Source: Candidatus Polarisedimenticola svalbardensis | GTDB lineage: Bacteria; Acidobacteriota; Polarisedimenticolia; Polarisedimenticolales; Polarisedimenticolaceae | Assembly: GCA_014764515.1 (NCBI GenBank) | Contig: JACXWD010000009.1 | Coordinates: 1-64,000 of the forward strand | DNA length: 64,000 nt | Direction of reading: 5' to 3' | Shown here: in pieces, positions 8,177-16,773 of the stretch | Position numbering within the stretch: the first letter of the stretch is position 1 | How the letters are laid out: the number at the start of each line of letters is the position of its first letter | Notes under the pieces: generated by a model | The model's input: the letters and a program-made list of their open reading frames with translations, nothing else | Databases searched by the model: none | What the model was told of the DNA's origin: nothing | Program-made: the position numbers and the translations under genes

Positions 8177-10300
8177 CTACTTTTTCTTCCAGACCGTCAT
8201 CTCCGCCAGGCTGTGCTGGAACTTGCGCCTGGTCTCCCGGATGACGAACGGTACTTCCAGCGGTTCGCCGACACGCTCGAACGCATGGTCCATGTTGCGG
8301 TGCAGACCGTCCAGGGTTGTGACGTTCTCGCCGTTTTCCTTGAAGCCGCCCAGCCAGTTGTCCCGCTCGGTGTATTCCTCAAGCCAGGTGTAAGGCGAGG
8401 TCAGGACCAGGTGCCCGCCGGAACGGATCCTCCCTGCGATCAGCTTCAGGAACACCGCCGGATCGTAGAGACGGTCAATCAGGTTGCCGGCAAACACCAG
8501 ATCATATCCGGTGTACAGCTCTTTCAAGTTGCAGGCGTCGCCCTGGAAGAACTCCACACGGCCGGCGGTTTTCTGCAGGCCGAGCTCGTCCAGGTTCGCC
8601 TCCTTGAACGTCATCAGGTCGCCTTCGTCCCGGATGGCATAGCGCCGCAAGCCGCTGTTCTGCAGCTCGATGGCGCTTCCGATGAACCGGGTGGAGAAAT
8701 CCGTCGCTTCCACCTGGTCGAAGTGGGTGGCCAGTTCAAAGCTGGACCGGCCCACGGAGCAACCGATATCCAGCGCTTTGCCTTTCGGCCCTTCTCCCAC
8801 CGCCTCCATGGCGGCGGCGATACAGGCCTTGGGGAAGTTGGGAACGCCGAACCAGGTGTCGCCGTAATGGAACTCCAGGTACTGGGAAATCAGCTCTTCG
8901 GTCTCGTAGACGTTCACGGTTTCTTCAAGGGGGGTGTCGGACTGCACGTACCGGAACCCGGCGTGCTGGAAGAAATGCCTGCGGAAGGCGTACCGTGAAG
9001 CCCGGGTCGCCTCGTTTCCTGTGGAAATCCAGGATCCGCCCTTGATCATGTTGTGGCGGGTGTCGAAGGTCGGTACGGAGAAGTCGTCGTAGGCCGGATG
9101 GACTTCAAACCCCTGGAATGCGTCGATCGGTGTTTCGGTCCACTGCCAGGCGTTGCCGACCAGGTCGAACAGGCCGCCGTTGTCGAAACGGTCCACCGGA
9201 CAGCTGGACGCACAGTACTCCAGGTTCAGGTTCCCCGGCGCCTCCTCCCAGTACGGCTGGTCGGTGTCCACCCGGGCCGCCATGGAGTACCACTCGGCCT
9301 CGGTAGGCAACCGGAACAACTTCCCGGTCTTCTCGGTCTTCCAGTTGCAGAACGCCTTGGCCTCCAGGTAGTTCACATCCACCGGCCAGTCCAGCGGCAT
9401 GTCGATCTCCTCAAGCATGGTGCGGTAGCGATACCCGACGTCGCCGGCAGCAACCCAGAACACCGGGCGGCCCTTGCTGCGGTAGTTCCGCCAGCTCCAG
9501 CCCTCCTCGGTCCACAACTCTTCCCGCTTGTAACCGCCGTCCTGGACGAACTCCAGGAACTCGCTGTTGGTTACCAGGAAGCGGCCGGCCTTGAATGGAG
9601 CGACCTCCGCTTCGGACCTGCCGTATTCATTGTCCCACCCATAAAGAGGGTGGTCCCGTTCCTTCCCCATCTCCACCCTGCCGCCGGCCACATCCACAAG
9701 ACCGTTCTCCGGTGCAGGTCCGGATTCGGCGCACGGCTGCCAGTACGGATGGGGCCGAACCTGATCGATGGGTAACTGGCGGATCAGCACCGACGAGGTT
9801 TCCAGATGGATCCGTTCGTGCTCGATCCCCATCAGGATGATCCAGAACGGATCATCCCACCCGATCGGCATGGTCAGGGGCAGAGTCCGTATCGTCTCTT
9901 CCACCACTTCACGGACCTTGTTGCGGTAGGCCTGAACTTCCTCCACCTTCGGCCAGTCGTAATGGGCGTCGTCAAGATCGTCCCAGGACATTTCGTCCAC
10001 GCCGATCGCCATCATCGATTCCATTTTCGGGTCGACCCGATGGTTCAGCAGCTTGGTGACGGAAAGTTTGTTGGTAAAGAACACCGCGGTGTGGGCGTAG
10101 TAGAAGATCAGCGGGTGGCGCAGCGGTTCCGGGCGGGCGGTCCACGGCTCATCCCCCTTGAGGGTCTCGAACAGCTTTTCGTACAACTCCCAGGTGTCCT
10201 GGAAATACTTCAGGATTTCCGCCCGCTTCTCTTCGGGGGAACCGATGTTCAGGATCGGGGTGCGGGTGGCGAGGAGCGACTTTTCTTTCCCTTGGGGCAC
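8177..10300 (-). CDS. ovoA: 5-histidylcysteine sulfoxide synthase / 4-mercaptohistidine N1-methyltransferase (ovothiol synthase)
   Basis: Two-function OvoA of 707 residues. The first part joins cysteine and histidine at C5 using Fe(II) and O2; the last part methylates mercaptohistidine to ovothiol A. Domains in order: DinB-like helical domain (about 15-190) with the iron-binding H-x3-H-x-E motif (HERIHLE near residue 170), a formylglycine-generating-enzyme-like domain (about 205-470, ending in NMIKGGSWISTGNEATRASRYAFRR), and a SAM methyltransferase domain (about 500-707) with ALDIGCSVGRSS. The full three-domain form separates it from EgtB of ergothioneine synthesis. Start GTG at 10300 with TAGGAG upstream. 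The ovoB-type beta-lyase is not in the window. O2 is needed for the reaction, so the host sees oxygen. Confidence 0.92.
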   Translation of the reverse strand: MPQGKEKSLLATRTPILNIGSPEEKRAEILKYFQDTWELYEKLFETLKGDEPWTARPEPLRHPLIFYYAHTAVFFTNKLSVTKLLNHRVDPKMESMMAIGVDEMSWDDLDDAHYDWPKVEEVQAYRNKVREVVEETIRTLPLTMPIGWDDPFWIILMGIEHERIHLETSSVLIRQLPIDQVRPHPYWQPCAESGPAPENGLVDVAGGRVEMGKERDHPLYGWDNEYGRSEAEVAPFKAGRFLVTNSEFLEFVQDGGYKREELWTEEGWSWRNYRSKGRPVFWVAAGDVGYRYRTMLEEIDMPLDWPVDVNYLEAKAFCNWKTEKTGKLFRLPTEAEWYSMAARVDTDQPYWEEAPGNLNLEYCASSCPVDRFDNGGLFDLVGNAWQWTETPIDAFQGFEVHPAYDDFSVPTFDTRHNMIKGGSWISTGNEATRASRYAFRRHFFQHAGFRYVQSDTPLEETVNVYETEELISQYLEFHYGDTWFGVPNFPKACIAAAMEAVGEGPKGKALDIGCSVGRSSFELATHFDQVEATDFSTRFIGSAIELQNSGLRRYAIRDEGDLMTFKEANLDELGLQKTAGRVEFFQGDACNLKELYTGYDLVFAGNLIDRLYDPAVFLKLIAGRIRSGGHLVLTSPYTWLEEYTERDNWLGGFKENGENVTTLDGLHRNMDHAFERVGEPLEVPFVIRETRRKFQHSLAEMTVWKKK

Positions 10301-10337
10301 AACGATCTCCTAACGGAAGTCTCGAGAGTGTCCGGAC

Positions 10338-10343
10338 ATTATA
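10338..10343 (-). promoter_or_regulatory. Candidate -10 box for ovoA
   Basis: A perfect TATAAT on the minus strand lies 37 bp before the ovoA GTG. No good -35 hexamer is seen at 16-18 bp. It would give ovoA its own short leader containing the TAGGAG ribosome site, separate from the radical SAM gene upstream. Confidence 0.4.
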
Positions 10344-10356
10344 GGTTGAGTCGCGA

Positions 10357-11611
10357 TTAACGCGAATTGGCCCGGTTTTGTTCCAGGCGCAGGGAGGTAG
10401 CATTCATTTCGCACATGGATACCAGCCTGCCGTCCACCGGGACGCGGAAAACGCAGGCATCCAGCCGCTCCCGCCCTTCCGGCGTCTCCAGTTCATCGCC
10501 GTTCATGAACCGGTGAACCACCAGGATCAGGGGACGAACCCGAACCGCCTTGAACCGCAGCAATCGGCCCAGTACCGGTCCCAGCAGCCGCCGCAGACGG
10601 AAGGCCCGGACGACTCCGTAGAGCGGCGGCTATCCGGAGAACACCCCGAACCCGGTGGGAACCGAGAGGCGGCAAGCCACCGGCGGTGGAAAGAAGGCGG
10701 CTCATGACCTTCCGGCCCTGGCTATCCCCTTCCGGAACGCACTGAATAATTTCACGCCGCTCACCTAACGTGATCACGAACAACGGGCAGACGATGTTGC
10801 AGGAAGGGTGGCCGAACTGCAGTGCGAACCGGTTCAACGGGACGCCCACCGCCTCCCGGATCTTCGTCCAGACCGAATCGAGGGAGACGCCGGGATCAGG
10901 CAGGTCCCGGGTCCGTCCCACATCGGCCACAGGCTGGAAGCTGATCATCCGGAAGGCGTCATGGTTCTCGAGGGCCCACTGCACGATGTCCGGAACCTGA
11001 TCCAGGTTCTCCCCGGTCACCGTCACCGTGTGGGCTCCGTGAAGCCGGCGGCCGGTCTCCTTTCGAACCATTCGGATCATGGCGGCGAACCGGTCCCTGA
11101 CCTTGTGGAGCGCGGCCTCCCGCCCGAAGTGATGGTCACCTTTCCGCCCGTGCTGGGTGACGTCCACATGGAACGCCACCTTCTGCAAGCCGTGATCCCG
11201 AACCAGGGATGCAAGGTAACCGGGGACCTCTTCAAAGCGCTGGCCGTTGGTCATGACCATCGGATCCAGGCCGATCTTTCGGGCATACGACACGATCCGG
11301 CCGAGTTCCGGCGGGTCCAGCAGGGTCACTTCACCGGCAGTGATTTGCACCTTGCCCTGGGGGCCCAGTCCATCCCGGAGGACATCCAGCTGTTTCCGCA
11401 CCTCTTCAAAGGGGAGCGGCCGGGTCCGGTTGGCGATCGGTGTCAGGTAACAGGAACTGCACGCGAAATCGCAATGCTCCATGACGCCGTGGGTCGCCCC
11501 ACAGGCTACATGAGACCGCCCGGCGGCCTGCTGATCCGTTCTCAACGAATCAGGCAGACTCTCCCAGCGCCGGCGGCACAATTCGGCTCGTTCAGGAATC
11601 TGCCGCAACAC
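10357..11611 (-). pseudogene. Radical SAM protein, apparently frameshifted near its 3' end
   Basis: The main frame from the GTG at 11611 encodes a radical SAM protein with the CX3CX2C cluster motif (CDFACSSC, near residue 47), followed by the usual TIM-barrel core (VQITAGEVTLL; PMVMTNGQRF). After QCVPEGD near 10730 the frame runs on to 10493 with protein-like sequence only until about 10630. The natural C-terminus (VRPLILVVHRFMN ... ACVFRVPVDGRLVSMCEMNA) is in the +1 frame and ends at 10357. Skipping one base around 10620-10635 rejoins the two parts. This may be a real disabling mutation, a sequencing error or, less likely, programmed frameshifting. Substrate unknown. Its 5' end overlaps the upstream membrane-protein gene by 20 bp. 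Confidence 0.7.
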
Positions 11612-12050
11612 GGCTCAGATCAGGTGGCATCGGTGCACTCCTTTTACGCGGGAACACCAGTCCGGCCAAGCCAAGCAGCCCGAATCCGAGCATGGCCGCT
11701 TTGGCGAACAGCCACACTGTCCTGGCCTGCAGCGGATTCTCCCCTTGTTGCTTGTCCACGGTGAACAACATGAGAGCGGTGTCTTCTTGTGGCCTGATGA
11801 TACGGGCCGGATCCGGTCCGATCAAGCGCACCGGTTTATCCAGCGGATTGCCGTACAGTTCGGCCACCGAGTCGCCCTCAAGGTACAGTGCCCGGTTGAC
11901 CTCCACGGTCCCCGGGTTATGGGGGGCTACCATGAGCAGGTCCTGGCCGAAGCCGAGATCGAGGACTGCCGCCAGGGCCAGCACCGCCACCAGGCCACCG
12001 AACCCGGCGATAAGGGCAAAGGGACGCAACCGGGCCAGTAGATTCTTCAT
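11592..12050 (-). CDS. Membrane protein of unknown function
   Basis: Not recognised. The 152-residue product has a hydrophobic segment at about residues 9-33 and another at about 112-132 (WLFAKAAMLGFGLLGLAGLVF), followed by a basic tail; the 80 or so residues between them are probably periplasmic. The ATG at 12050 is nine bases after the YceI stop, and the 3' end overlaps the radical SAM gene, so the three form one transcription unit. The small size and two-helix hairpin would suit a membrane partner for the YceI or radical SAM protein, but this is only inferred from position. Confidence 0.65.
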   Translation of the reverse strand: MKNLLARLRPFALIAGFGGLVAVLALAAVLDLGFGQDLLMVAPHNPGTVEVNRALYLEGDSVAELYGNPLDKPVRLIGPDPARIIRPQEDTALMLFTVDKQQGENPLQARTVWLFAKAAMLGFGLLGLAGLVFPRKRSAPMPPDLSRVAADS

Positions 12051-12059
12051 GGTCGCCTC

Positions 12060-12671
12060 CTATCCGGCGGTGGTGGCGAAAGCCTGGACCCGGACCTTCC
12101 AGGTGTCGTTGACCCGCTGGGCCGGCTTCTTGGGGATCTGGACGCCGAAATCCGAAAGCTTGACTTCAAAAGGCGCCACGATCCGGATCCAGTCCCCTTT
12201 GCCCAGCCCTGCGCCCTTGGCCACTTCTTCCGGTATCGGCCGGACCTCCACCACGGTGGTCAACTCTCTGGACTCCCCGTGCATGGAGAAGGTTCCGGTG
12301 ATCTCCCACTTCGTGTCGTCGATCTTTTTTGCAGAACTGGATACGAACGAGATCGACGGATGCTTGCCGGCGTCCAGCCACATGCCGGAGCGCAGATGTT
12401 TATCCCGCAGGTCGATGCCGGTGCGAAGGGACTCCACCGGAACTTCAATAGTCGTACTTGCAGTGCCGGCCGCAAGATCGACGACCGCCTTGCCTTTGAT
12501 CTCCCTGGTGGAACCGAGGATGGTCTCGAAATCGGTTTCCGATTCAAAAGTCACGTTGGTGTTCTGAGGCGAACTGCCGAAATGATAGGTCGTTTCCGCA
12601 GCGAAGGCCGAACCGGTAGAAACCAACAGCAGCATTAGTAAAGTCAGGATCGCGGTCTTCCGAGTGTTCAT
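12060..12671 (-). CDS. YceI family periplasmic lipid-binding protein
   Basis: A 203-residue protein with a clear Sec signal peptide (residues 1-24, cleaved after AFA) and the YceI lipocalin-like fold: YHFGSSPQNTNVTFESETDFE, the central LRDKHLRSGMWLDAGKHPSISFVS block and the terminal FEVKLSDFGV segment. YceI proteins bind polyisoprenoids or other long lipids in the periplasm and are often near electron-transport or lipid genes. First gene of the unit with the membrane protein and the radical SAM gene. It is divergent from mgtC, with about 150 bp between starts in which no convincing promoter pair was seen. Confidence 0.9.
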   Translation of the reverse strand: MNTRKTAILTLLMLLLVSTGSAFAAETTYHFGSSPQNTNVTFESETDFETILGSTREIKGKAVVDLAAGTASTTIEVPVESLRTGIDLRDKHLRSGMWLDAGKHPSISFVSSSAKKIDDTKWEITGTFSMHGESRELTTVVEVRPIPEEVAKGAGLGKGDWIRIVAPFEVKLSDFGVQIPKKPAQRVNDTWKVRVQAFATTAG

Positions 12672-12818
12672 CGTGTCTCTCCCATTGTCGATACAACCAG
12701 AACACCGACAGTTCGGTGATTCATTCCTCGGCGCTCACTTTCGGTGTAAAAGTTTTGTGATCCCGGTTACCGGAATAGAAACGTTATGATGCTGGTTGAA
12801 ACAACCGAAGGGGACGGA

Positions 12819-13478
12819 ATGCTGAACGGCGACCTGCAACTATTGAGCAACCACGGCGTCCACCTGGCTGCACAGGTCCTGGCTGCGATCCTGGCCGGAG
12901 GGATGCTGGGTTACGAACGGCAGAGACTCTCGAAGCCGGTAGGAATCCTGACCGCAGTGCTTGTGACCCTGGGCGCCACCATTATCGTTATGGCGGGCAA
13001 CCTGCTGTCGGAAAGCACAGGTGGCGACCCGACCCGGTTACCCTCCATGATCGTCTCCGGCATCGGGTTCATCGGAGCAGGGGCGATCATCCGTTCCAAG
13101 TTCCGGGTCAGCGGGCTGGCGTCGGCAGCCACCATCTGGGTCCTGGGCGCCCTGGGTGTTCTCATCGGCTCCGGCCACCCCCTGTTGGCCATGTCTCTTG
13201 CCCTGGTTCTGCTGCTGCTCCTGCGTCTCATACCCAAGCTGGAACATATGCTGTTCAGCAAGCGGGCCTGCCTGCATATGACCCTCGGGGTCCGGAAGGA
13301 AAAGCTGGAACAGTTGCAGGAGTACCTCTCGGAAAACCAGGTCACCTATCAGACCCTGCCCTCCACCGGGGACCGGTCCATCCTGTCCATCAACGAATGC
13401 GGCGTGGAACACAGGAACGAATTTTTAAGGGAGCTGCGGAAGTTCGAGGGACTGCTGGACCTGACTGCGGACCGATAG
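12819..13478 (+). CDS. MgtC/SapB family membrane protein
   Basis: The core matches MgtC: LAGGMLGYERQR after the first helix, the strongly conserved GIGFIGAGAIIR segment, and four to five hydrophobic helices to about residue 145, followed by a soluble ACT-like C-terminal domain of about 75 residues. In pathogens MgtC supports growth at low Mg2+ and inhibits F-ATPase; environmental homologues have unclear roles. Start chosen at the ATG at 12819 because AAGGGGA precedes it; an in-frame ATG at 12786 would add 11 residues but has a weaker ribosome site. The stop is 4 bp from the stop of the convergent glycosyltransferase gene. Confidence 0.87.
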   Translation: MLNGDLQLLSNHGVHLAAQVLAAILAGGMLGYERQRLSKPVGILTAVLVTLGATIIVMAGNLLSESTGGDPTRLPSMIVSGIGFIGAGAIIRSKFRVSGLASAATIWVLGALGVLIGSGHPLLAMSLALVLLLLLRLIPKLEHMLFSKRACLHMTLGVRKEKLEQLQEYLSENQVTYQTLPSTGDRSILSINECGVEHRNEFLRELRKFEGLLDLTADR

Positions 13479-13482
13479 CCTT

Positions 13483-15090
13483 CTAGGGCAGAAGTTCGCC
13501 GAACGCCTCTACCATCTGTTCCGCGCGAAGCTTCCAGTCGTAATGCTCTTCCGCGATGAGTCGCAGCACACGGCCGCGATCCATGCCGTCTTTCTCTCCC
13601 AGCAGGCCTGCCAGGTTATCGGCCAGGCTCTCGATCCGGATGGTGTCCTCCATCGGGATCTTCATCCTTCCGGCGATCTCCTCACCCAGTCGCGGCGCCA
13701 GTTCGTCGACCCCGTCGGCAAAGCCACTGAAGTAGGACACCACCGGCAGCACGCCGTTGGCCAGAGACTCCATGAGAACCAGCGGGTACGCTTCAGGGAC
13801 AACCGAAGGGAAGACCGCAAGGTCGGCGCACGGGAACAGGTACTGCAGCCGGTCGTGATCCAGTCGGCCGAGAAAGTGCACGTGCCGGTCCAGATCCTGG
13901 CCCCATTCGAGAACTGCATCCAGATTGCCGTCGGCGGCGAGATACGCCTCAACGTCGGTCCAGGGGCCGGACTGTTCGCTGCGGTCCAGATCCTGGCCTT
14001 GTGCGCAAAGCTTCTGCAGCAGTTCCCGGTGGTTGCCGGCGATGGCGAACACCAACGCCTCCAGAACCTCCCGGTAAGCCCCGGCGCCGACGATGACCAG
14101 GTCGGTGTCCGGCTCGGACCGCCGGATGGCCGGCAGGGCGGTGATCAGGCTCTGCAGCCCTTTGCCTACGGTGAGAGCGCCGACGAACAGCAGGATGTTC
14201 CGGTTCCACGGGATACGGCGCAGATGGTCGTTGAGGTCGGCGTCGGGCCGGGAGTGGTCGTACGCCTCCCAGTACTCACAGGTCGCCTGCAGGTCACCAA
14301 CAGCCAACCGCTCCTGCAGTTCGGCGCCCTGCTGCGGCAGCTTGCCGCCGCCGCCTTCAGTAGCGATGAGCGCCTCGATGGAGGCTGCTCTCTCCGAACG
14401 AGCCACTGGCTTGAAGAGGGTGGTATCCACGCCGACGCCGACGATCCGGGTCTTGGCCAGGATCGTATCCCCAAGATCCGGGTAGAGGGTCAGAACCCGG
14501 TCCCGAACCTCATGATTGCCGAAAATGATGCCGTCGCACCCGGCCAGCGCCTCCCCTGCCAGTCTCCGGAATCGATCATCCATCCTGACGGTGTACTCGA
14601 TGGAGCTGCCGTGGGGATAGATCACCAGCGGCGTCCCGGTCTCGGAGCAGGGTTTCAGCGCAGCCACCGGCTGGTAGACCACGTGATTGGCCTGGAGCAC
14701 GTCAAGCTGGAGAGCACTGAGGATCGCTCCCAGCAACGCCTGTTCATGACGGTGGTACTCCGCCAGCTCGTCGTCACTCAGATCGATGAACGCCTTGACG
14801 TCCCCCTCCCGCTGCTTGTCGGTCAGGAAAACGGGACGGATCGGGCCGTGAGGCAGCAGGTGCACCGTGTAACCGGGAGAGTCACCCTTGCGATGGAAGA
14901 GCTGCTCGGAACGGCCGTCAGGGCGCCATGCCACAGCACAGAGGACCTGCGGGATGCCGGCGGGAGCGCTCTCCCGGCACAGCACGTGAACTTCGTGGCC
15001 GGCGCCGGCCAGGGCATGGGCCAGGTAGCGCGTGTACTCGTTGCTGCCCGAGCCGGTCAACTCGTAGCCATGGTACAACCCGATGCGCAT
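13483..15090 (-). CDS. Glycosyltransferase family 4-like protein
   Basis: A 535-residue GT-B glycosyltransferase. The N-terminus (GLYHGYELTGSGSNEYTRYLA) is the acceptor-side Rossmann domain, the NILLFVGALTVGKGLQSLI segment opens the nucleotide-sugar domain, and the conserved E-x7-E motif is seen as PEAYPLVLMESLANG near residue 440. It has a longer middle section than typical GT4 enzymes, with an insertion (VEAYLAADGNLDAVLEWGQDLDR) after the second-domain start. Expected to work in the cytoplasm on glycolipid or polysaccharide assembly, but no other sugar genes are nearby to suggest a pathway. ATG at 15090. Confidence 0.85.
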   Translation of the reverse strand: MRIGLYHGYELTGSGSNEYTRYLAHALAGAGHEVHVLCRESAPAGIPQVLCAVAWRPDGRSEQLFHRKGDSPGYTVHLLPHGPIRPVFLTDKQREGDVKAFIDLSDDELAEYHRHEQALLGAILSALQLDVLQANHVVYQPVAALKPCSETGTPLVIYPHGSSIEYTVRMDDRFRRLAGEALAGCDGIIFGNHEVRDRVLTLYPDLGDTILAKTRIVGVGVDTTLFKPVARSERAASIEALIATEGGGGKLPQQGAELQERLAVGDLQATCEYWEAYDHSRPDADLNDHLRRIPWNRNILLFVGALTVGKGLQSLITALPAIRRSEPDTDLVIVGAGAYREVLEALVFAIAGNHRELLQKLCAQGQDLDRSEQSGPWTDVEAYLAADGNLDAVLEWGQDLDRHVHFLGRLDHDRLQYLFPCADLAVFPSVVPEAYPLVLMESLANGVLPVVSYFSGFADGVDELAPRLGEEIAGRMKIPMEDTIRIESLADNLAGLLGEKDGMDRGRVLRLIAEEHYDWKLRAEQMVEAFGELLP

Positions 15091-15111
15091 CAGTGATCGA
15101 TTCCCCGCTCT

Positions 15112-15702
15112 TTATTCTCGCGTACTCCTGTACGCCTGTGCTCGTATTGCCGACGCCACATCATGTTCCAGAACGAGGGTTCTCTCAAGCACAATCGTTT
15201 TGCCTGCCACGTGGTCGGTCACGGTGGCGCGGACCACGTGGGCTCCGGCAGGATCTGCCGCATCTGCCGATGTAACCCACACGCCTTCCGAAAGCTGAGG
15301 CATCTCAGGGGCAGGGGCCGGCCGTTGCCAGACGGGAAGACTGTCCTGCCTCACGGCCACGGTCCCATCGGGAAGCACGATCTCATAGACCACCGTCGTA
15401 TCGCAGTTGCCGTCCGCACCTTCGCTGCAGCCGCTGAAGACGACATAGACCCCGAAGATCTGCTCAGGAACCACACTGTCGGTTTCCAGCAGAACCGGCC
15501 TGGCAGGCCGCTCCGGCGCGTCAAACGCCTTCACCAGCCCCTGGGGGTACAGCGTGATCCCCAGCCTGACCTGGAGGCCTTCGTCCTCGCTTTTCCACGA
15601 TGATTTGCCGGCGTCACCGAAATAATCGGGAGCGCCTGCCATCAACACCGCAGCACAACAAAAACCGAACACTGCAGCGATCACCAAAGCACGTCTCAAC
15701 AT
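15112..15702 (-). CDS. Secreted protein of unknown function
   Basis: Not recognised. The 196-residue product starts with a signal peptide (about residues 1-22, LVIAAVFGFCCAAVLMAGA) and continues as a soluble, beta-rich domain without repeats; a Cys pair (FSGCSEGADGNCD, near residue 92) could form a disulfide. The ATG follows AAGAGGAG. It ends 21 bp before the glycosyltransferase start and is probably cotranscribed with it. The extended beta-strand pattern with YEIVLPDGTVAVRQDSLPVW resembles small periplasmic Ig-like domains in layout only. Confidence 0.6.
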   Translation of the reverse strand: MLRRALVIAAVFGFCCAAVLMAGAPDYFGDAGKSSWKSEDEGLQVRLGITLYPQGLVKAFDAPERPARPVLLETDSVVPEQIFGVYVVFSGCSEGADGNCDTTVVYEIVLPDGTVAVRQDSLPVWQRPAPAPEMPQLSEGVWVTSADAADPAGAHVVRATVTDHVAGKTIVLERTLVLEHDVASAIRAQAYRSTRE

Positions 15703-15756
15703 AGGTGGGTCTCCTCTTGCCCAAACATGGGGCTTCCACCGGTTGAACGCCAGTTT

Positions 15757-16239
15757 TTAAGCGGGCAATTCCAGCAGGTAATCGACTACATCCGGGCCAG
15801 GAAGGTCGTCGGCCTGGTAATTCCTGTCGATAAGAACGAAACCGCACTTTTCCAGCACCCGCAGCGAGGCCGCGTTGTGTTCCGCAACGATGGCGTACAG
15901 CGGCCGAATCGGCTCGATCTCCAGAAACAGGGTCAACGCCCGGGAAGCGATCCCGTTCCCCCAGTGCTCGCGGCCGATCCAGTACCCGATCTCCTCGATA
16001 CCTCCCCGCTGGAACCGCAGGATGTCCCCCACCACTTCATCGCCCAGGAGGATGACCTTCTTGGTCACGTCCGGGTTCACAAGGATCTTCGCCCAGTGCT
16101 CCATGAACGCATCCCGGTCACGAGGCGTAAACGCCGCCATGGCAACCGACACCGGATCGATCTGATGCTCATACAGGATCTGAAGATCCCGCTCTTCGAT
16201 GTCCCGGAGTGTTATGTCCAATTGGTTCTCGGAGCTCAT
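15757..16239 (-). CDS. GNAT family N-acetyltransferase (RimJ/RimL-like)
   Basis: A 160-residue protein with the GNAT_3 fold: substrate-side start (ITLRDIEERDLQILYEH), the acetyl-CoA pyrophosphate segment GREHWGNGIASRAL, and the C-terminal HNAASLRVLEKCGF motif. This subgroup acetylates small molecules, aminoglycosides or protein N-termini; the substrate cannot be read. It begins 12 bp after the RelE stop, so it is the third gene of the RHH-RelE unit. GNAT enzymes paired with RHH proteins can act as tRNA-acetylating toxins (TacT type), but this one looks like an ordinary RimJ/L enzyme and a RelE gene lies between, so cargo is the simpler reading. Confidence 0.85.
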   Translation of the reverse strand: MSSENQLDITLRDIEERDLQILYEHQIDPVSVAMAAFTPRDRDAFMEHWAKILVNPDVTKKVILLGDEVVGDILRFQRGGIEEIGYWIGREHWGNGIASRALTLFLEIEPIRPLYAIVAEHNAASLRVLEKCGFVLIDRNYQADDLPGPDVVDYLLELPA

Positions 16240-16251
16240 CCTGAAATCTCA

Positions 16252-16515
16252 CTACACACGGTACGCATCCTTCCGGTGGGCAACACGCACGACCATCACG
16301 ATGAGGCGTTCATCCTGAATGGAGTACACGATGCGGTAGCTCCCCTGTCGAATCCGGTATTTCTCGGAGCCGGACAGCTTCTGGCATCCTGGAGGGCGCG
16401 GGTCGTCGGCCAGGGATCGGATCTTCTCAACCAGCCGGCGGCGGTCTTTCCTGGAGTCAATCGCCTTCAGTTCCCTGGCGGCTGAGCGCTTGATGAAGAC
16501 CTTATAGTTTGCCAC
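16252..16515 (-). CDS. RelE/StbE-type toxin
   Basis: An 87-residue basic protein of the RelE mRNA interferase family: YKVFIKRSAARELKAI at the start, LAGD-like spacing, then KYRIRQGSYRIVYSI and the RVAHRKDAYR end, which hold the Arg, Tyr and His positions used for ribosome-dependent mRNA cleavage. Start chosen at the GTG at 16515, inside the last codons of the antitoxin, a 14-bp overlap typical of coupled antitoxin-toxin genes. A longer frame reaching 16599 is ruled out because it lies wholly within the antitoxin gene and adds no family sequence. Confidence 0.85.
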   Translation of the reverse strand: MANYKVFIKRSAARELKAIDSRKDRRRLVEKIRSLADDPRPPGCQKLSGSEKYRIRQGSYRIVYSIQDERLIVMVVRVAHRKDAYRV

Positions 16516-16729
16516 TGGCCCGAAGCTCCTTGACCAGCGCTTCGAACGGCATCTCGGGCTCCGATTCACGGAGCTCGAAAGCGGCCAGGTCCTCGGCATC
16601 CTCGGCCAGGCTCTGCCGGACGGCGTCGTTCACCAGATCCGAGACCGACCGGTCGGTTTCCGCCGCCTTCAACCGCAGGGCACGGTGGAGCGTTTCATCG
16701 AAATAGACCGTCGTTCGTTTACCACTCAT
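16502..16729 (-). CDS. Ribbon-helix-helix antitoxin
   Basis: A 75-residue protein. The N-terminus (KRTTVYFDETLHRALRLKAAETDRSVSDLVNDAVR) is a CopG/Arc-type ribbon-helix-helix DNA-binding fold; the acidic tail (EDAEDLAAFELRESEPEMPFEALV) should wrap and neutralise the RelE toxin. An in-frame extension to 16777 is rejected because it runs through the promoter. The ATG at 16729 has no ribosome site, but a near-consensus promoter ends six bases before it, so the message is predicted to be leaderless. The inverted repeat inside the promoter is a likely autoregulatory operator. Confidence 0.87.
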   Translation of the reverse strand: MSGKRTTVYFDETLHRALRLKAAETDRSVSDLVNDAVRQSLAEDAEDLAAFELRESEPEMPFEALVKELRASGKL

Positions 16730-16735
16730 GGAGAT

Positions 16736-16764
16736 AATATAACGCTGTGACGCTATAACGTCAA
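16736..16764 (-). promoter_or_regulatory. Sigma-70-type promoter of the RHH-RelE-GNAT operon
   Basis: On the minus strand TTGACG and TATATT are separated by exactly 17 bp. The -10 box ends at 16736 and the antitoxin ATG is at 16729, so initiation at the usual distance would fall on or next to the A of the start codon. Seen directly; leaderless translation is inferred. Confidence 0.75.
16748..16763. promoter_or_regulatory. Probable antitoxin operator
   Basis: Inverted repeat TGACG-CTATAA-CGTCA overlapping the -35 box and spacer. Two direct TATAACG copies (16738-16744 and 16754-16760) lie in the same stretch. Position and symmetry suit binding by an RHH antitoxin dimer. Confidence 0.6.
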
Positions 16765-16773
16765 GTCGTCTAC

